From NCBI GenBank assembly GCA_964585575.1, contig CAZPEM010000166.1, positions 1 to 6,157 of the forward strand: DNA of 6,157 nt, given 5' to 3'. The position numbers were made by a program, and so were the translations under genes. The notes beneath the pieces are model-generated. The model saw nothing but the letters and a program-made list of their open reading frames with translations. It ran no database searches and was not told the DNA's origin. Position 1 is the stretch's first letter. Each line of letters opens with the position of its first letter. The DNA comes from UBA4655 sp964585575. GTDB taxonomy: Bacteria > Planctomycetota > Planctomycetia > Pirellulales > UBA1268. This document shows, piece after piece, positions 4,992 through 6,157 of this stretch.

Positions 4992-6157
4992 CGTCGCAGC
5001 GGTGGCCGGCCCCAATCCGCAATTGCCGCGAACGCTGCATGCAGCGGCAGCGATCGCCGCGAGGGGGCTGCGTCGGGGAATCCCATGACGGTGACGGTGG
5101 AACCGATCTGCGAGGCCGCCTGGATCGAGAAGGCGATCTCGTAGCCGCCGGTCGAGCCGGTTCGGCCCGAGCCCGCCTTCGCCGGGTCGTAGGAGGCGTT
5201 GCCGAACCCCGAGACGCCGACGAAGTACGTGCCCGCGGTCCTCGCGGTGAAGGAGATCAGGCTGTCGACCGAGCCGTTGAAGTCGTCGTTGCTGGCAACC
5301 TGCCTGCCGCTGGAGTTGAAGAGCCGCAGCTGGGCGTCGAGCGGCGACTTCACAGGGAGGCCGGCCGCGTCGATGTCGATCACGAGCCGCTGCCCCCGGG
5401 CGAGCGAGATCCTGTAGAAATCGACGTCCCTCGCCCCCCGGCTGCCGTCGCCGACCTGCCCGGGCAGTCGCACGCCCGACCGGATCGCCGCATTGGCGTC
5501 GATCCTCGTGGCCTTCGAGATCGTGTCGCCGGCGTCGGTCACGACGACCGGCGGCGAGACGATGAAGGCATCGGAGGCATTGGCAGAGAGCGGCATGCCG
5601 TTGTCGTCTACGATCCCGCTCGAGTCGGCACGGAGGACGAGCGTGTAACTGCCCGGGGCGCTCGTGAGATCCCAGAGGTTGCCGAGCGACCACGCGACGT
5701 CGTTGATCGGCGAGAGCACGGCCGTCGCAAGCGGCACGATGACGCCGCTTCGTGTGAGCATGAGATCCTCGAGCCCGACATTTGTCGCGGGCCTGTTGAA
5801 CTCGAATTGGATCGCCTCGACGCCACTGAGCCTGGGGTCGGGCATCACGTCGAGGATGTCGGCCACGAGCGGCGGCAGTTCGGCCGTGATCGCCACCGAG
5901 TATTCCCCCTCCGTGTAGCCGGGCGAGCTGCTGCCGACGACGAGCGGGTCGTAGGAGCTGTTGCCGTAGGAGGAGATGCCGACGTAGTACGTGCCGCCCG
6001 CAGCGACCGTGTGGGAGAGACGGCTGTCTAACGACCCGTTGAAATCATCGTTGAAGGCCAGTTCCATGCCCGAGGCATTGAAGAGCCGGACATAGGAATC
6101 GAGCGAGGAAGTCTGGGGAAGGCTGCGGGCGTCGAGGTCGACGGTCAGGATCGACCC
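4958..6157 (-). CDS. Secreted PPC / Ig-like repeat surface protein (C-terminal part, start outside window)
   Basis: The minus-strand frame is open from the window edge to the stop at 4960-4958, 399 residues. No start is seen, and an internal Met at 6067 is not a start because the domain continues upstream of it. Domains in order: the C-terminal part of a bacterial pre-peptidase C-terminal (PPC) domain (1-91); an Ig-like beta-sandwich (about 95-200) with FEFNRPATN, YTLVLRADSSGIVDDNG and DAFIV, a pattern common in planctomycete extracellular proteins; then a complete PPC domain (about 205-345) beginning DAGDTISKAT and including DVDFYRISLARGQRLVIDID. Both PPC domains share NDDFNGS, RLFN.SG, GTY.VG and SYDP. 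Such domains are non-catalytic and occur in exported proteases, adhesins and large surface proteins, so the function of the whole cannot be named. The last 54 residues are basic, without a known domain, and overlap the DoxX-family gene. Confidence 0.85.
   Translation of the reverse strand, partial: GSILTVDLDARSLPQTSSLDSYVRLFNASGMELAFNDDFNGSLDSRLSHTVAAGGTYYVGISSYGNSSYDPLVVGSSSPGYTEGEYSVAITAELPPLVADILDVMPDPRLSGVEAIQFEFNRPATNVGLEDLMLTRSGVIVPLATAVLSPINDVAWSLGNLWDLTSAPGSYTLVLRADSSGIVDDNGMPLSANASDAFIVSPPVVVTDAGDTISKATRIDANAAIRSGVRLPGQVGDGSRGARDVDFYRISLARGQRLVIDIDAAGLPVKSPLDAQLRLFNSSGRQVASNDDFNGSVDSLISFTARTAGTYFVGVSGFGNASYDPAKAGSGRTGSTGGYEIAFSIQAASQIGSTVTVMGFPDAAPSRRSLPLHAAFAAIADWGRPPLRRQGLAGVFAAR
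5033..5046. repeat. 14-bp perfect palindrome just past the convergent gene ends
   Basis: CGCTGCATGCAGCG reads the same on both strands. It lies 42 bases after the DoxX-family stop and inside the C-terminal coding part of the PPC protein. A shorter palindrome, GCAATTGC (5019-5026), is adjacent. It could act as a terminator stem for the DoxX-family transcript, although no T run follows, or as a protein-binding site. A chance origin in coding sequence is possible. Confidence 0.3.
5129..5380 (-). repeat. Second copy of the PPC-domain repeat
   Basis: Residues 260-343 of the partial protein (IDIDAAGLP to GYEIAF) align almost without gaps with residues 6-90 (VDLDARSLP to YSVAI) encoded at 5888-6142. 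Shared blocks are LRLFN.SG, NDDFNGS.DS, GTY.VG and GN.SYDP. The DNA is also recognisably similar around 5278-5298 and 6039-6059 but clearly diverged, which indicates an old duplication. Confidence 0.75.
5888..6142 (-). repeat. First (upstream) copy of the PPC-domain repeat
   Basis: The partner of the repeat at 5129-5380, separated from it by the Ig-like domain. The PPC-Ig-PPC order suggests that a two-domain unit may recur further towards the N-terminus outside the window. Confidence 0.75.

Noticed and set aside
3501..5693. 730-codon open frame on the minus strand across aguA, the DoxX-family gene and the PPC gene
   Set aside because: It runs antisense to aguA and the DoxX-family gene, both with clear family motifs, and through the PPC gene in another frame. 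The product is Arg/Pro/Ala-rich with no domain, as expected of a high-GC shadow frame.
1..6157. CRISPR array, tRNA or rRNA genes, insertion sequence ends or transposase
   Set aside because: No regularly spaced direct repeats, no tRNA-like cloverleaf, no rRNA sequence and no transposase motif were seen on either strand. The read was by eye only.

Overview
The window is a high-GC bacterial chromosome segment that looks planctomycete-like (Pirellulales or a relative). The inference rests on three things: a secreted PPC/Ig-like surface protein of the type abundant in that phylum, a secreted protein of unknown function ending in a charged Cys/Met tail, and starts that often lack a Shine-Dalgarno sequence. 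No 16S rRNA gene or other taxonomic marker is present, so the assignment is tentative.

Layout. Bases 1-57 (+) are the last 18 codons of an unidentified gene, followed by a GC-rich hairpin (122-156) that may terminate it. A promoter-like element (about 174-207) and a good ribosome binding site precede a secreted 354-residue protein (260-1324). Overlapping its stop codon is an apparent decayed N-terminus of an ECF sigma factor gene (1311-1530), which fades into a hairpin/T-tract. On the minus strand lies an MNT-HEPN toxin-antitoxin pair: a MntA-like nucleotidyltransferase (2311-1967) overlapping by 16 bases a HepT-like HEPN RNase (1982-1527). Diverging from it on the plus strand is a tight two-gene operon, N-carbamoylputrescine amidase (aguB, 2466-3380) and agmatine deiminase (aguA, 3382-4422). 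A four-helix DoxX-family membrane protein follows (4515-4991). It converges with, and overlaps by 34 bases, a large minus-strand secreted PPC/Ig-like protein (4958 to the window edge) whose N-terminus lies outside.

How the genes work together. AguA converts agmatine to N-carbamoylputrescine plus ammonia, and AguB converts that to putrescine, CO2 and ammonia, so the operon encodes the last two steps of the arginine-decarboxylase route to putrescine. The arginine decarboxylase is not in the window. The MNT-HEPN pair is a self-contained module in which the nucleotidyltransferase is expected to AMPylate and silence the HEPN RNase. It sits exactly where the sigma-factor relic breaks off, so its arrival may have destroyed that gene. 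The remaining genes show no evident functional link to each other.
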